Shown here piece after piece: positions 11,828 to 21,011 of a stretch of DNA of 64,000 bases. Origin of the DNA: Novakomyces olei (Eukaryota > Ascomycota > Novakomycetes > Novakomycetales > Novakomycetaceae). The notes beneath the pieces were generated by a model, which worked only from the letters and a program-made list of their open reading frames with translations, made no database searches and had not been told where the DNA came from. Numbering within the stretch: the first letter of the stretch is position 1; each line of letters opens with the position of its first letter. The DNA lies in NCBI GenBank assembly GCA_016906335.1, contig JADEYG010000007.1, forward strand, positions 1,814,001 to 1,878,000. The letters are read 5' to 3'. Made by a program: the position numbers and the translations under genes.

Positions 11828-13235
11828 AATGCAGTAAGCGCTACGAGTATTAGTTTCGCTTTGTAGCCATAACTTCCCAAAGACGGCTTTTTGGGTATTT
11901 ATAAGACTTCGCAGAGTTTTGTGGAACACTGCGGGAGATTTTCTGCTCGGGTTGAATGAGATCACAAAAACTTTCTAGGGGGAGGTGGTAGATGGAAGAA
12001 GGGAAGTTAAGGAAGAGATTAACAATGATAAAAGAATGAAAGAGAATCACGACAGCAGAGAAACGAAGAAGATATCAAAAAATTTTATATGTAGAGCACA
12101 AAGAACTTATTGTTCGTGCAGATCATTAATGGGGGGCATGTGATTTAAAGGCCTCATGAGGCGTTTTAGCCAATGATGTATCTATTTCAAGCTGGACTAA
12201 TCTTTATATTTATTTTCTTTCCCTTCATTCAAATGTATGTTTTTTGTTCTATTCTTTCTTTTTATTGTTATTTGATAAAAACCATCTGATGTTGTGGAAT
12301 TTGGAGAAAGGGATGGCATCGGCTGAGGACATTGAAGTTTGGTATCAGTCTCGCCACGAGGCAAAGGAAGGAAACGAAGAAGAAATCAGAAAATCGACCG
12401 ACTTTACGTAAGTCAAGTCAGAAGCTTTACATAAAAGTCGCGCGTGACCTCGCAGCGAGTCATGTGAAACAGCGGAAAGTAATAATTTACACATTAATAT
12501 CACCCAAAAAGGCAGTCTAACGAACTATTTTTGAGTCAAAACGCCTCGTATTGGGAAGTTTGGTGCAACATTCCCATCGCCTTGACATGCCAATCGCTCG
12601 AATAAAAGACGCAATAGATTGTATTATAGCGTATATGTAAGCAAACTAGTACACTTTCCAGCTATGAATCAATCTTTTTTGTAATTATTACATAAGATAT
12701 GGAGTAGAACGGAGATCAGAATGTGGATGAGACACCAATCATTCCTCATTTGAGATCAGAGCTAAAAGCTTTCCTTCCGTCTGCTGATTGTTTCGTTAAT
12801 TTTATAAACCTCTTTTGAGTTAAGTTTATAATACATTTGATTCAAACTTTTTACGTTTCATGACTGGACGGCTGTTGAATAATACATTATATTATTTTTA
12901 TTGTTGACTATGAAGTTTATCTACCCATAAATAGAATTGGCCAGTCAGCTGCTGTCAGCTGACCCGTACAGATACTTGTAAATGCCTCATGAGTACTCGT
13001 ACAATAAAATGATAAAAAACTTAGAGATAATAAATAATAAATAATAAATAATAAATAATAAATAATAAATAATAAATAATAATCAAATAATCATTGTACA
13101 CGCTCGAGAGAATAAATGGTCGAGCAAGTACGAGCTGGCGGAATGTTGTAGCCGACAACATTGATTTATTAACAGACAGCAATGATAAATTTGAAGCAAA
13201 TTGTAAGGCTTTCAAATTTTTTACTATTCGTAAGC
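11828..13235. other. Intergenic: CSL promoter and 3' flank of the kelch gene
   Basis: Upstream DNA of the CSL gene. It includes a perfect 10-bp palindrome CCTCATGAGG near 12152-12161 and an AT-rich right half. A heptamer repeat (see separate entry) sits at its right end. No coding region was recognised. Confidence 0.5.
13025..13083. repeat. Heptanucleotide microsatellite (AATAAAT)n
   Basis: About eight head-to-tail copies of a 7-bp AT-only unit, nearly perfect, 150 bp past the stop codon of the kelch gene. It gives a low-complexity open frame on the - strand that is not a gene. Confidence 0.9.
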
Positions 13236-16010
13236 TCAAGTACCATTCTGGTTCTGTTTTATTAGCCGCCAAACCTGTGTCATCGCATCATCCACAGCGG
13301 CGCTTGTTCGGAGACGATCAGGCGCTTTGGAGCGCGCAGGGTCGGCAAAAGGATTCTCGTTTGGTATAATTGACAATGTGCTAGAGCTTCCAATTGAGCT
13401 TTTTGTATAATGGCTTGAAGTGGGTCTCGAATGATAGTGACCATGGGAACTACATTTTTTGTGTTGACCAATTAATTGATCAAGTGCTGCTGAATTGTCT
13501 TGATACGGAGTCACTGCCCTTGACTCGGCAGGCGAAGAAAGAATGGATTCTTTTTCGTTGCTTTGTGAAATATCTGACGGTGCCACAGAAGGAGTCCTTT
13601 GAATTGGCGCCCTTGCTTGCACCTGCTTTACTCGATCTGAGTTTGGTGCAATAGACGGCAAGCCTCTTGTTTCATTGCTAAACATGACCGGGCTCTCGTG
13701 ACTTTTGCCTTTATTCCTCTTCCGCTCTTCGTCAAGGGTTATCAAGTCAGGTACAGTTAACGAAGAGGATGATGATAAAGACAAAGAGGAAGGCGGACTG
13801 GCGTTTACGACTCGCAATTTCAGTTTTGGCGCTGTGAATGAAAGATCTCTGTCTGGACTGGCTACCTGTACCATTCGTTGATTCATGTCGTTCTCTTCGT
13901 TATACGAGGGTTTCCAGCGCTGTGGGGATTGAGGATTATAATCCATCGTTTCCCTCTGCCTACTGCTGACCACTGAGCCTGGTGACCATCTGTTGGCCGA
14001 TTCAGCTGTGACACGTTGCCGATGGTCATTGCCTGCTGAACTCATCGGAGACCGTGAGGCAATATTGTGGGCCATCGCTGGCAGAGTCAGGCCACGGTCA
14101 GCGGCGGGCTGTGATGCTGTTAAATCCCTCGTTTCGTTGTTGTGATTCACATTATTTAAAATCTTATTTCCGTAATTGTCTTTATTGTAGTTGTAACTAT
14201 CATTGCCGTAACCATATTTTTTGTTGGCAATACTATTTATACTGTTATTGTCATCGAACGGATTTCGCATAGGCAGCGGTCGACCCGTTTGACCTCCCCG
14301 TTGAGCATGCATCGTGGCCCAGGCAGGCAAAGTGAATTCCGAGTCGTGATTGAACTCGTGATCATTACTATTGCCATGGAACCACCATTCATCTGGCGGA
14401 TCTAGTGACGGCATACGCAAATGTGTGTCTGAGCCCGACTTGTTTCGCCTTCGAATGCGTGAAATAAGTGTCTTAAAGAAGGACTGTTTGCCATAAGGAC
14501 CGGTGAGCATGAGCTGGCTATTATCCCTTGTGTAAGGAGCGTTTTGGGTCCACTGAAGGCGCCGATGCCTACGACGCCAGAAATAATAGTAGCAAAGTCC
14601 TATAATAGTGCCGGCAAACAGAAGCGAACCAAGAACTGCACATACAGCAATAGCGGCAATGCTGCCTTTGCTCAATCTTTGCCTATTTCTTGTTGTGCCT
14701 GTACGAGTCGGGCTGTCGTTGCTGTTGCTGTTTCCATTACTACTGTTTTCCTGATCTCTCCATATTGTTTTAAGCTGGGAGGATGGCCGGTACTCTGATG
14801 ACCAAGCACCGGTATCAGCAGCAAATGAATACAAAACAAAAGGCGAAGCCATTGTGCCATTGTCGTATTTACCGAAACCAAAAATCGCAGTGCCGTCCGG
14901 TAGCATTACACCTGCTGCTCCACGTAGTCCAGAAAGACTGGCTTCCGTATCGGCACCCGGTGAGATGTCTGCTGCTGCCGAGCTCATCTTTAGGGACAAA
15001 TTGTCTAGTGTGAAATTGAGAAAGCTTGGTGTCGCACTCGTACCGTCAACCGACCCACCTATGAGAAACATCATAGTTTTGTTGCCATCTGCAATATCCT
15101 TATGCCCCAGCATGAGATGATCCTGCCGCGGTGTAACGCTGCTAGCACCGCCGTCGGTCGACAGGAAGGGTTCCTGCTGTTGAGTAGAGACGTAGAGCCA
15201 GGTTCCAGACTCCGTATCAAACGTTGCCCATTGATCGAGACCTACATAAGTGCGCTGCCCGCTCTGCCTTGCTGTTTCCCCAGAGCTTATAAACGCGTTT
15301 TTGCCGTCAAACCAGAGCCCAAATCCTCGCTCGGATACTGGACGCGTCGCGCTGCTTGAATTGAGCGTAGACCATGAAGAATTGGCGGTGTAATACACAT
15401 TCATCTCATTGTAGAGACGAGCATTCACGTCCGATTCGGAACAGGCACTCTGGCCACCAAAATAATATATTTTACCGTCCGAGGCAAAAGCTCCAGCCTG
15501 TGTTCTTCGGACGATAGGCTGCTCTTCGTCCCCTGGCCCCTCACTAATATTTTCGTTATGCGTCAGAGATGGAGACAATGACCATGTCCCTGCTGAAAGG
15601 TTGTAAACCTGTAACAAGGGCACATTTGTGCAGTTTGATTCTTGGGTCTCCCCTAACGAGCCTCCAATGACATAGAGCTGATCTCCGATGGCAGCGGCAC
15701 TGGCAAATGCAACATTATATGCCAAATCTGCGATTCTTGTCCATTTCGGACTTTGCAACGAAAACGAGTTCTCCAGATCGAGTTTCCAAGCATCTCCTAG
15801 AATGTCTCCATCTTTGTTGTATCCACCGGCTAAGTATAGGCTTTTAGAATCAGCCGATAACAGTGACGCCGCTCCATATCTCGACTCCGGTGAAGCGTTA
15901 GAGGTAGCATGCGCATTTTGCTCTGCTGGTGCGGCTGCAGCAAAGATCAGTTGCGCAGACAGAACGAGAAGGAAGACTTTAAGGTTGTGTATTTTGCTGG
16001 ACCACTGCAT
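13236..16010 (-). CDS. Signal peptide - kelch propeller - single-pass transmembrane protein
   Basis: 924 residues from ATG 16010 (MQWSSKIHNLKVFLLVLSAQ), which begins a clean signal peptide ending in AAAAPA. The ectodomain (about 30-400) is a kelch beta-propeller of galactose-oxidase fold, with repeats such as SLYLAGGYNKDGDI, QLYVIGGSLG, KIYYFGGQSA, MMFLIGGSVDG and AIFGFGKYDNG. Next come a Ser/Asn-rich stem, a transmembrane helix (AAIAVCAVLGSLLFAGTIIG, about residues 465-487) and a stop-transfer RRRHRR. A long, disordered, Ser/Asn-rich cytoplasmic tail of about 430 residues has poly-Ser and many S/T-P sites. No copper-radical galactose-oxidase residues are evident, so a surface receptor or adhesion role is likelier than enzymatic activity. 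Fungi have many such unnamed proteins. Intronless. Confidence 0.75.
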   Translation of the reverse strand: MQWSSKIHNLKVFLLVLSAQLIFAAAAPAEQNAHATSNASPESRYGAASLLSADSKSLYLAGGYNKDGDILGDAWKLDLENSFSLQSPKWTRIADLAYNVAFASAAAIGDQLYVIGGSLGETQESNCTNVPLLQVYNLSAGTWSLSPSLTHNENISEGPGDEEQPIVRRTQAGAFASDGKIYYFGGQSACSESDVNARLYNEMNVYYTANSSWSTLNSSSATRPVSERGFGLWFDGKNAFISSGETARQSGQRTYVGLDQWATFDTESGTWLYVSTQQQEPFLSTDGGASSVTPRQDHLMLGHKDIADGNKTMMFLIGGSVDGTSATPSFLNFTLDNLSLKMSSAAADISPGADTEASLSGLRGAAGVMLPDGTAIFGFGKYDNGTMASPFVLYSFAADTGAWSSEYRPSSQLKTIWRDQENSSNGNSNSNDSPTRTGTTRNRQRLSKGSIAAIAVCAVLGSLLFAGTIIGLCYYYFWRRRHRRLQWTQNAPYTRDNSQLMLTGPYGKQSFFKTLISRIRRRNKSGSDTHLRMPSLDPPDEWWFHGNSNDHEFNHDSEFTLPAWATMHAQRGGQTGRPLPMRNPFDDNNSINSIANKKYGYGNDSYNYNKDNYGNKILNNVNHNNETRDLTASQPAADRGLTLPAMAHNIASRSPMSSAGNDHRQRVTAESANRWSPGSVVSSRQRETMDYNPQSPQRWKPSYNEENDMNQRMVQVASPDRDLSFTAPKLKLRVVNASPPSSLSLSSSSSLTVPDLITLDEERKRNKGKSHESPVMFSNETRGLPSIAPNSDRVKQVQARAPIQRTPSVAPSDISQSNEKESILSSPAESRAVTPYQDNSAALDQLIGQHKKCSSHGHYHSRPTSSHYTKSSIGSSSTLSIIPNENPFADPARSKAPDRLRTSAAVDDAMTQVWRLIKQNQNGT

Positions 16011-17286
16011 AGATGAAAACGAACAAGAGAAATGTGTTGATAATTGCAAAGAAATTTATTTGAAAGGAAGGAAGTTTGCCGAACAAGAAAAGATTGGATA
16101 GATTAGCGGAATGGGAACAAAAAGCCGCTCTTCACTGCTCAATTCGATTCGATTCTTAATGATCTTAATGAGCAGAGAGCAAAATATTAAGGCACTACCA
16201 AGTAGAGAAGACTAGTACGTACCAGTGCGCTTGAAAAAATAAAAAATAAAAGTGGAAAAGAAAAAGAAGAGGCCAGTCTCTGTTCCGGACAGAGACTGCA
16301 AGTAGTTTGTGAGATGACCCAGAGCCAGCTGGGTCACGAGAGCAATTTTAACTTAATTGAACAATTTTGTTGTCGCCTTGTCGCGAAGCACTATGATCGA
16401 TTGTTTACATAGTAAACAGACGGTTGCTAGACAGTTATTATGTAAATATATTAGCAAGTAATAGTATAAGCCAAAATTAAGAAGGATTTGAACTATTCTG
16501 TAAAGAAAATAATAAGTAATGGATGAAATGAGCATATGCACGTGAAGTTCAAGCTGCCAAAGAAATAAGACGGTGTTCAATTTATAAGGATAATCGGAAT
16601 AGCTTGCGAAAGAGCCTTCTATAGCTTGGCAAATTATGATCTTAAAATATAAGAATAATTTTAATCTATGTACAATAATTTTCGAGTGTAATGGCATTTT
16701 TTTGGCATTCTAAATTGCCGCTTTTCATACGGCTGTAGCTTTAGATAGGAGGAATGCAAAACAATTGTTGAAATCTAACATATAAGCTCATATTTTTAGA
16801 TGACTTGAAGAGACTGCACGGTGCAAATCGTCTGCTATGAACCATTTGGATGAAAGCTTCCCGTGCGATAGCCTTTTCGGCATAACGACAGCACAGGTGT
16901 TAGGAATTTATCTAGTCTAACTAAATCAGATTTTGCATATAGCAGCCCTCACCATCATCCAGCCGGTTGATTGTTGCATACTGGCTGCCCGTCCGCTTTG
17001 GTATGAGCCAGAAAACTTGGAGGTAAAACTCATTGTCACAAGCGCAAAATGCAAATTAAGAGATTCCTCACCCATATTTCCAACATGCGATATGCTGTAT
17101 TGCAAAGACAAGCGTTTCAGAACGAAGAGCGGCTCAGCTGACAACCTTTAGGTGGATGACACGCGATTTCCATGTGCGCAACCCTAGTCCAAAGTCGAGG
17201 CGCTAGCAATGGCAGTGACACTGAAAATTGAATCAGTACTTGGTGAAATGTGTAATAAATAGGGTTGCAAGTGTTGCAAGTTAAGA
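16011..17286. other. Intergenic: kelch-gene promoter with paired hairpins
   Basis: 1.28 kb between the 5' end of the kelch gene and the 3' end of DPH3. It carries two strong inverted repeats at 16274-16336 (separate entry). No supported gene; the open frames here are AT-driven. Confidence 0.5.
16274..16336. promoter_or_regulatory. Two adjacent perfect hairpins upstream of the kelch gene
   Basis: First hairpin: CAGTCTCTGT, 5-nt loop TCCGG, ACAGAGACTG (10-bp perfect stem, 16274-16298). Second: TGACCCAG, 6-nt loop, CTGGGTCA (8-bp perfect stem, 16315-16336). They lie about 265-325 bp upstream of the kelch ATG, in the promoter or 5' leader. They could be paired binding sites for dimeric factors or RNA structures; the sequence does not decide. 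Confidence 0.5.
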
Positions 17287-17577
17287 TCATTCAATTGCAC
17301 TCTCTAATTCTTCAATATCATAGATGACCCTTATCATCAAAGAGCAAGACTGACATCGAGCGATATCTTCCTCATCCCGAAGTTCATCCTTTAAAAATCA
17401 GCAAATGCGTTGATTAGGCGTGTAAGAGAAATTAAAAAACAAACATTTGAACCTTACAATAGAGATTTCAAACTGATCGCCACAAGGGCATGGAAAGTGA
17501 AAAATTTGCTTTGCTTTGTCCCAAGTCATGTCCTCAATCTCGACCTCATCGTAAATCGAAATAGTCTCTAGACTCAT
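17287..17577 (-). CDS. DPH3: Diphthamide biosynthesis protein 3 (Kti11), CSL-type zinc finger
   Basis: Two short exons, 17577-17458 and 17388-17287, split by a 69-nt intron (donor GTAAGG, acceptor TAAAG), giving 73 residues. [20 protein letters not shown] followed by [13 protein letters not shown] and then [20 protein letters not shown] is the whole Dph3 family signature. All four zinc/iron ligands are present (Cys30, Cys32, Cys52, Cys55). Dph3 is the electron donor for the Dph1-Dph2 radical enzyme in diphthamide formation on elongation factor 2. As Kti11 it also serves Elongator tRNA modification. The family is usually 70-90 residues, so this is full length. It is divergently arranged with ILV5, sharing a 319-bp spacer. 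Recognition is confident; its small exons make it easy to miss. Confidence 0.95.
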
Positions 17578-17896
17578 GGCGCCTTGCCTCGGCCTACGAA
17601 ATACACAATGTCTCAGTATTGCTTCAGACTAGGTCAAAACTAGCTCTTTTCTGATGTTTAAAACTGAATTTTATTGTCGAGCATTTAGATATGTTTTTTT
17701 TAAAGTTAATTATTTTTCTTCTATTACATTGTGCCAGCTACAAACCGTAACACCATTTACAAGTTTGATGGGATAAAAAATAATAATACAATGTATATAC
17801 ACCATAATATAATTGATATATTTTATTCCACCCAGAGGCCAAACAAAAATTTTTCCCATCACAAAACCTCTGTTTAAGCATCCACGAGGCGTCGCC
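17578..17896. promoter_or_regulatory. Bidirectional DPH3 / ILV5 promoter region
   Basis: 319-bp spacer between two divergent start codons, so it must hold both promoters and 5' leaders. The half next to ILV5 is AT-rich. No specific operator was identified. Confidence 0.5.
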
Positions 17897-19108
17897 ATGT
17901 TTAGATCACATATCTTCGCCAAGTCGCGAGCTCTCTCGCGCAATGGACGTGGCCTTAGCTCTACTCTTTCAATGAATCGTCGCATGCTATCATCTGGGCT
18001 ATTGCGTCGCACTGCACTTGCATCGGCTCTGTCTCCCGCAGCAATGCAACAGACACGTGCTTTCAAAAGCATGGATTTTGCTGGTACCAAGGAACCAGTA
18101 TGGGATCGTGACGATTGGCCTCGCCAAAAATTGCAGGACTATTTCAAAAATGACACTTTGGCCTTGATCGGATACGGATCTCAAGGTCACGGCCAGGGTC
18201 TTAATGCTCGTGATAATGGACTGAATGTCATTATCGGTGTGCGCAAAGATGGACCTTCTTGGAAGCAGGCCATTGAGGATGGTTGGGTTCCTGGAAAGAA
18301 CCTTTTTGATGTCGAAGAGGCTATCAAGAAGGGAACTATCATAATGAACTTGCTATCAGATGCTGCTCAGTCGCAGACCTGGGAGAAGATTGCGCCTCTC
18401 ATCACCAAGGGCAAGACCTTATATTTCTCTCACGGCTTCTCCGTTGTATACAAGGATCAAACTCACGTTGTTCCCCCAAAGGACGTTGATGTTATCCTTG
18501 TTGCTCCAAAAGGTTCCGGCCGCACTGTGCGTACCTTGTTTAAAGAAGGTCGCGGAATAAATTCTTCCATCGCTGTATTCCAAGATGTTACTGGCAAAGC
18601 AGAGGAAAAGGCTGTTGCTCTCGCAATTGGCGTAGGCTCCGGTTTTGTGTATAAGACTACTTTTGAGAAGGAGGTCTGGTCTGATCTTGTGGGTGAGCGT
18701 GGATGCCTTATGGGCGGAATTAATGGTCTTTTCCTTGCTCAGTACCAGGTTCTGAGGGAGCGTGGCCATTCACCTGCAGAAGCATTTAACGAGACTGTTG
18801 AGGAAGCCACCCAGTCCCTATACCCGCTCATTGGCAAGCACGGCATGGATTACATGTTTGAAGCGTGCTCGACTACGGCTCGCCGTGGAGCTTTGGACTG
18901 GACGCCTCGATTCTTAGAAGCAAACAAGAAGGTCCTGAACGATCTCTATGATGCCGTTAAGGATGGTAGCGAAGCTAAGCGCTCTCTTGAATACAATGGC
19001 GCTCCTGACTATCGCGAGCGCTTTGCTAAGGAGATGGATGAGATTAGAGCTCAGGAAATCTGGAAGGCTGGACAGACCGTTCGTAAACTTCGTCCTGAAA
19101 ACCAATAA
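17897..19108 (+). CDS. ILV5: Ketol-acid reductoisomerase, mitochondrial
   Basis: 403 residues from ATG 17897 (MFRSHIFAKSRALSRNGRG), intronless. The first about 60 residues are Arg/Ser-rich without acidic residues, a mitochondrial presequence. The NADPH-binding domain shows GYGSQGHGQGLNARDNG and the IIGVRKD loop. The catalytic helical domain shows DLVGERGCLMGG (metal-binding Asp/Glu) and ACSTTARRGALDW. It converts acetolactate or acetohydroxybutyrate to the dihydroxy-acids in valine and isoleucine synthesis (EC 1.1.1.86). In yeast the same protein also coats mitochondrial nucleoids. The length fits fungal class I enzymes. Codon use is more GC-rich than its neighbours, as expected for a highly expressed gene. 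Confidence 0.97.
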   Translation: MFRSHIFAKSRALSRNGRGLSSTLSMNRRMLSSGLLRRTALASALSPAAMQQTRAFKSMDFAGTKEPVWDRDDWPRQKLQDYFKNDTLALIGYGSQGHGQGLNARDNGLNVIIGVRKDGPSWKQAIEDGWVPGKNLFDVEEAIKKGTIIMNLLSDAAQSQTWEKIAPLITKGKTLYFSHGFSVVYKDQTHVVPPKDVDVILVAPKGSGRTVRTLFKEGRGINSSIAVFQDVTGKAEEKAVALAIGVGSGFVYKTTFEKEVWSDLVGERGCLMGGINGLFLAQYQVLRERGHSPAEAFNETVEEATQSLYPLIGKHGMDYMFEACSTTARRGALDWTPRFLEANKKVLNDLYDAVKDGSEAKRSLEYNGAPDYRERFAKEMDEIRAQEIWKAGQTVRKLRPENQ

Positions 19109-19244
19109 ATATATGTATGAAGCGTTTTTATACATTTTTGATTAAGTGATAGGTGTCTTTGCAATATCTCTCAATTTGATTAGTTATTGTCAATAAGCAT
19201 ATAATTAAGAGCTCCTACCCTACATAAACAATTAAAACACCATC

Positions 19245-20818
19245 CTACTCCAATCTTTTCCTCTTTTTCGGTTGCTCTTGAGACATTGTGTGTTCATCTA
19301 TGATGATATCAGGCTGTAAATATTTATTCTCCCCTTTGAGAATATGCTGAGGCGTCGATTGAGAGCCCCTGACAAATTTGGCCACAAAAAATCCAATGGT
19401 CCCGGCTGCACCTGGCTCGCATCTGATACAGCCTCCAGCATTATCTTTGTCCTTAAAGTATTCGTCTAATCCGCGATTTGGCCAGAAGGGAAGCATGCTT
19501 TGCTGGCCAGCTAAAGTCCATCCTCCTTGTATGGCAACTTCAGACTCAAGTACAGCTTCAACGACAATCTCATTTTCAATTGCATGAATAGAGCAAGTTG
19601 AATACGTTATAACTTGAGCTTTAGGGAATTTCATTGCATGTTCAACAATGCGTCTTTGGAAATTTGATAGTGCAGTTAGGCGTTCGGTTTGACTAGCTTC
19701 CATCTTCTCCCTCGTACCAGTCTCCTCTAATAAAAAGTCGAGCCTATTAATTATTCCAGACCCAGAACAGCTTGGATCTAGAAGAATATGACTCGCTTGA
19801 TATATTTTATCGGAATCATTCGCTTTATCGGGATTTATTTGCAAAAAATCCATGTTTCGTACGTTGACTCTAGCGCCAGCTTTATTCAGCATTTGCTTGA
19901 GCATTTCACATCTTTTCGCGTCCCTCTCTACAGCGAAAATTAATCCAATTGAGCGTTTATTTTTCCTATATTGAAGGTCAGCCAAAAGACTAGTTTTATT
20001 TCCTGGCGCAGCACAGGCATCGATGACAATAGCGTCATCTGGAGGATCTAGTATCAAGGCAGGTAGCATACTAGCCTTATCCTGTATTATTAGGCGACCT
20101 TCAAGATAGTCAACATTTGTCGAAAGATCGTGTTTTCCGTCTATTGCAAATACAAATTCCAAAGAGGGGTCTTTGTATATCTTTCCTGGACCTAATTCTT
20201 CGAGAGATTTCACCCACTTGAGCTTTCCAAGCCTTTCAAGAACCTGATCCGGTTCTGATCTTAAACTATTGATTCGTATCCATCTTGCAATCTTTATGTC
20301 TAGGAAGTCAGCAATGGGTAATCAACAGATTTTGAACACACACCTGATTCGACTTTGGCTAAGTCGCGTATGTCTGATACCTTCTGACGCACCATGATTC
20401 TTTTCAGTTCCGCAGAAAGTCTTACTCTGTGCTTAAGTATTATTTTTTCAAGCCTATTGGGGTTCGTAGGGAAGTTCTGACGGCGTATGAAAAGATCGTA
20501 GACCAGCACCAATGCAACATTTTCGCTGAGCTAAACGAATAGTTAGAAAACCGACGGTTTACTTATGGTCGTCGTACTGTCTTTTCAAGTTTAAGAAGCT
20601 GAGAAATTTTGAGCATTTTAATTAACACATTACGATCTGTTTTAATCATTGTTAGCATGATTCCAGAGGTAGTATGATTTACATTTTAACACTTCGCAAA
20701 CAAATCCGAACGTTCGCTTGGGATTTTTGACATTTTTTGAGAAACAAAGAGACTTTACAGATCCTTTCTTTTGTTCGAGCTTTGTTAAAACATCGGCCAC
20801 TTCCTTGAAAAACTCCAT
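19245..20818 (-). CDS. RCM1: 25S rRNA (cytosine-C5)-methyltransferase, RCM1/NSUN5 family
   Basis: Four exons: 20818-20683, 20636-20578, 20530-20344 and 20299-19245, with introns of 46, 47 and 44 nt, giving 478 residues. The N-terminal part (KKGSVKSLCFSKN, VLVYDLFIRRQNFP, ARWIRINSLRSE) matches NSUN5, including the RxN motif. The Rossmann domain has DACAAPGNKTSLLADLQ (SAM binding, about 221). The catalytic pair is LLDPSCSGSG (motif IV Cys, about 300) and YSTCSIHAIENE (motif VI Cys, about 361). The C-terminus ends in a basic KKRKR, a nuclear/nucleolar signal. Yeast Rcm1 methylates one cytosine of 25S rRNA. It ends 136 bp from the ILV5 stop (convergent). Confidence 0.95.
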
Positions 20819-21011
20819 TGAGCCAATCTGAATTACAGACACAAACTCATGAGCCTGAGTGTTTTGAGCAACTCAACTTCAATGTCGGCCGGCCCCTAAA
20901 CGATAATAATTGCCAATAAATTTTGAGTTATGTTGTATTCATGTGTTGAATTATTGGAGTTATTTTGAAGTTCGAATGGTTTATCTAATAATTTATTGTA
21001 AAGTAATGTAG

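Noticed and set aside
12332-12520. Basic 62-codon frame upstream of the CSL gene
   Set aside because: Low-complexity Lys/Arg composition, no ATG at its start and no family resemblance.
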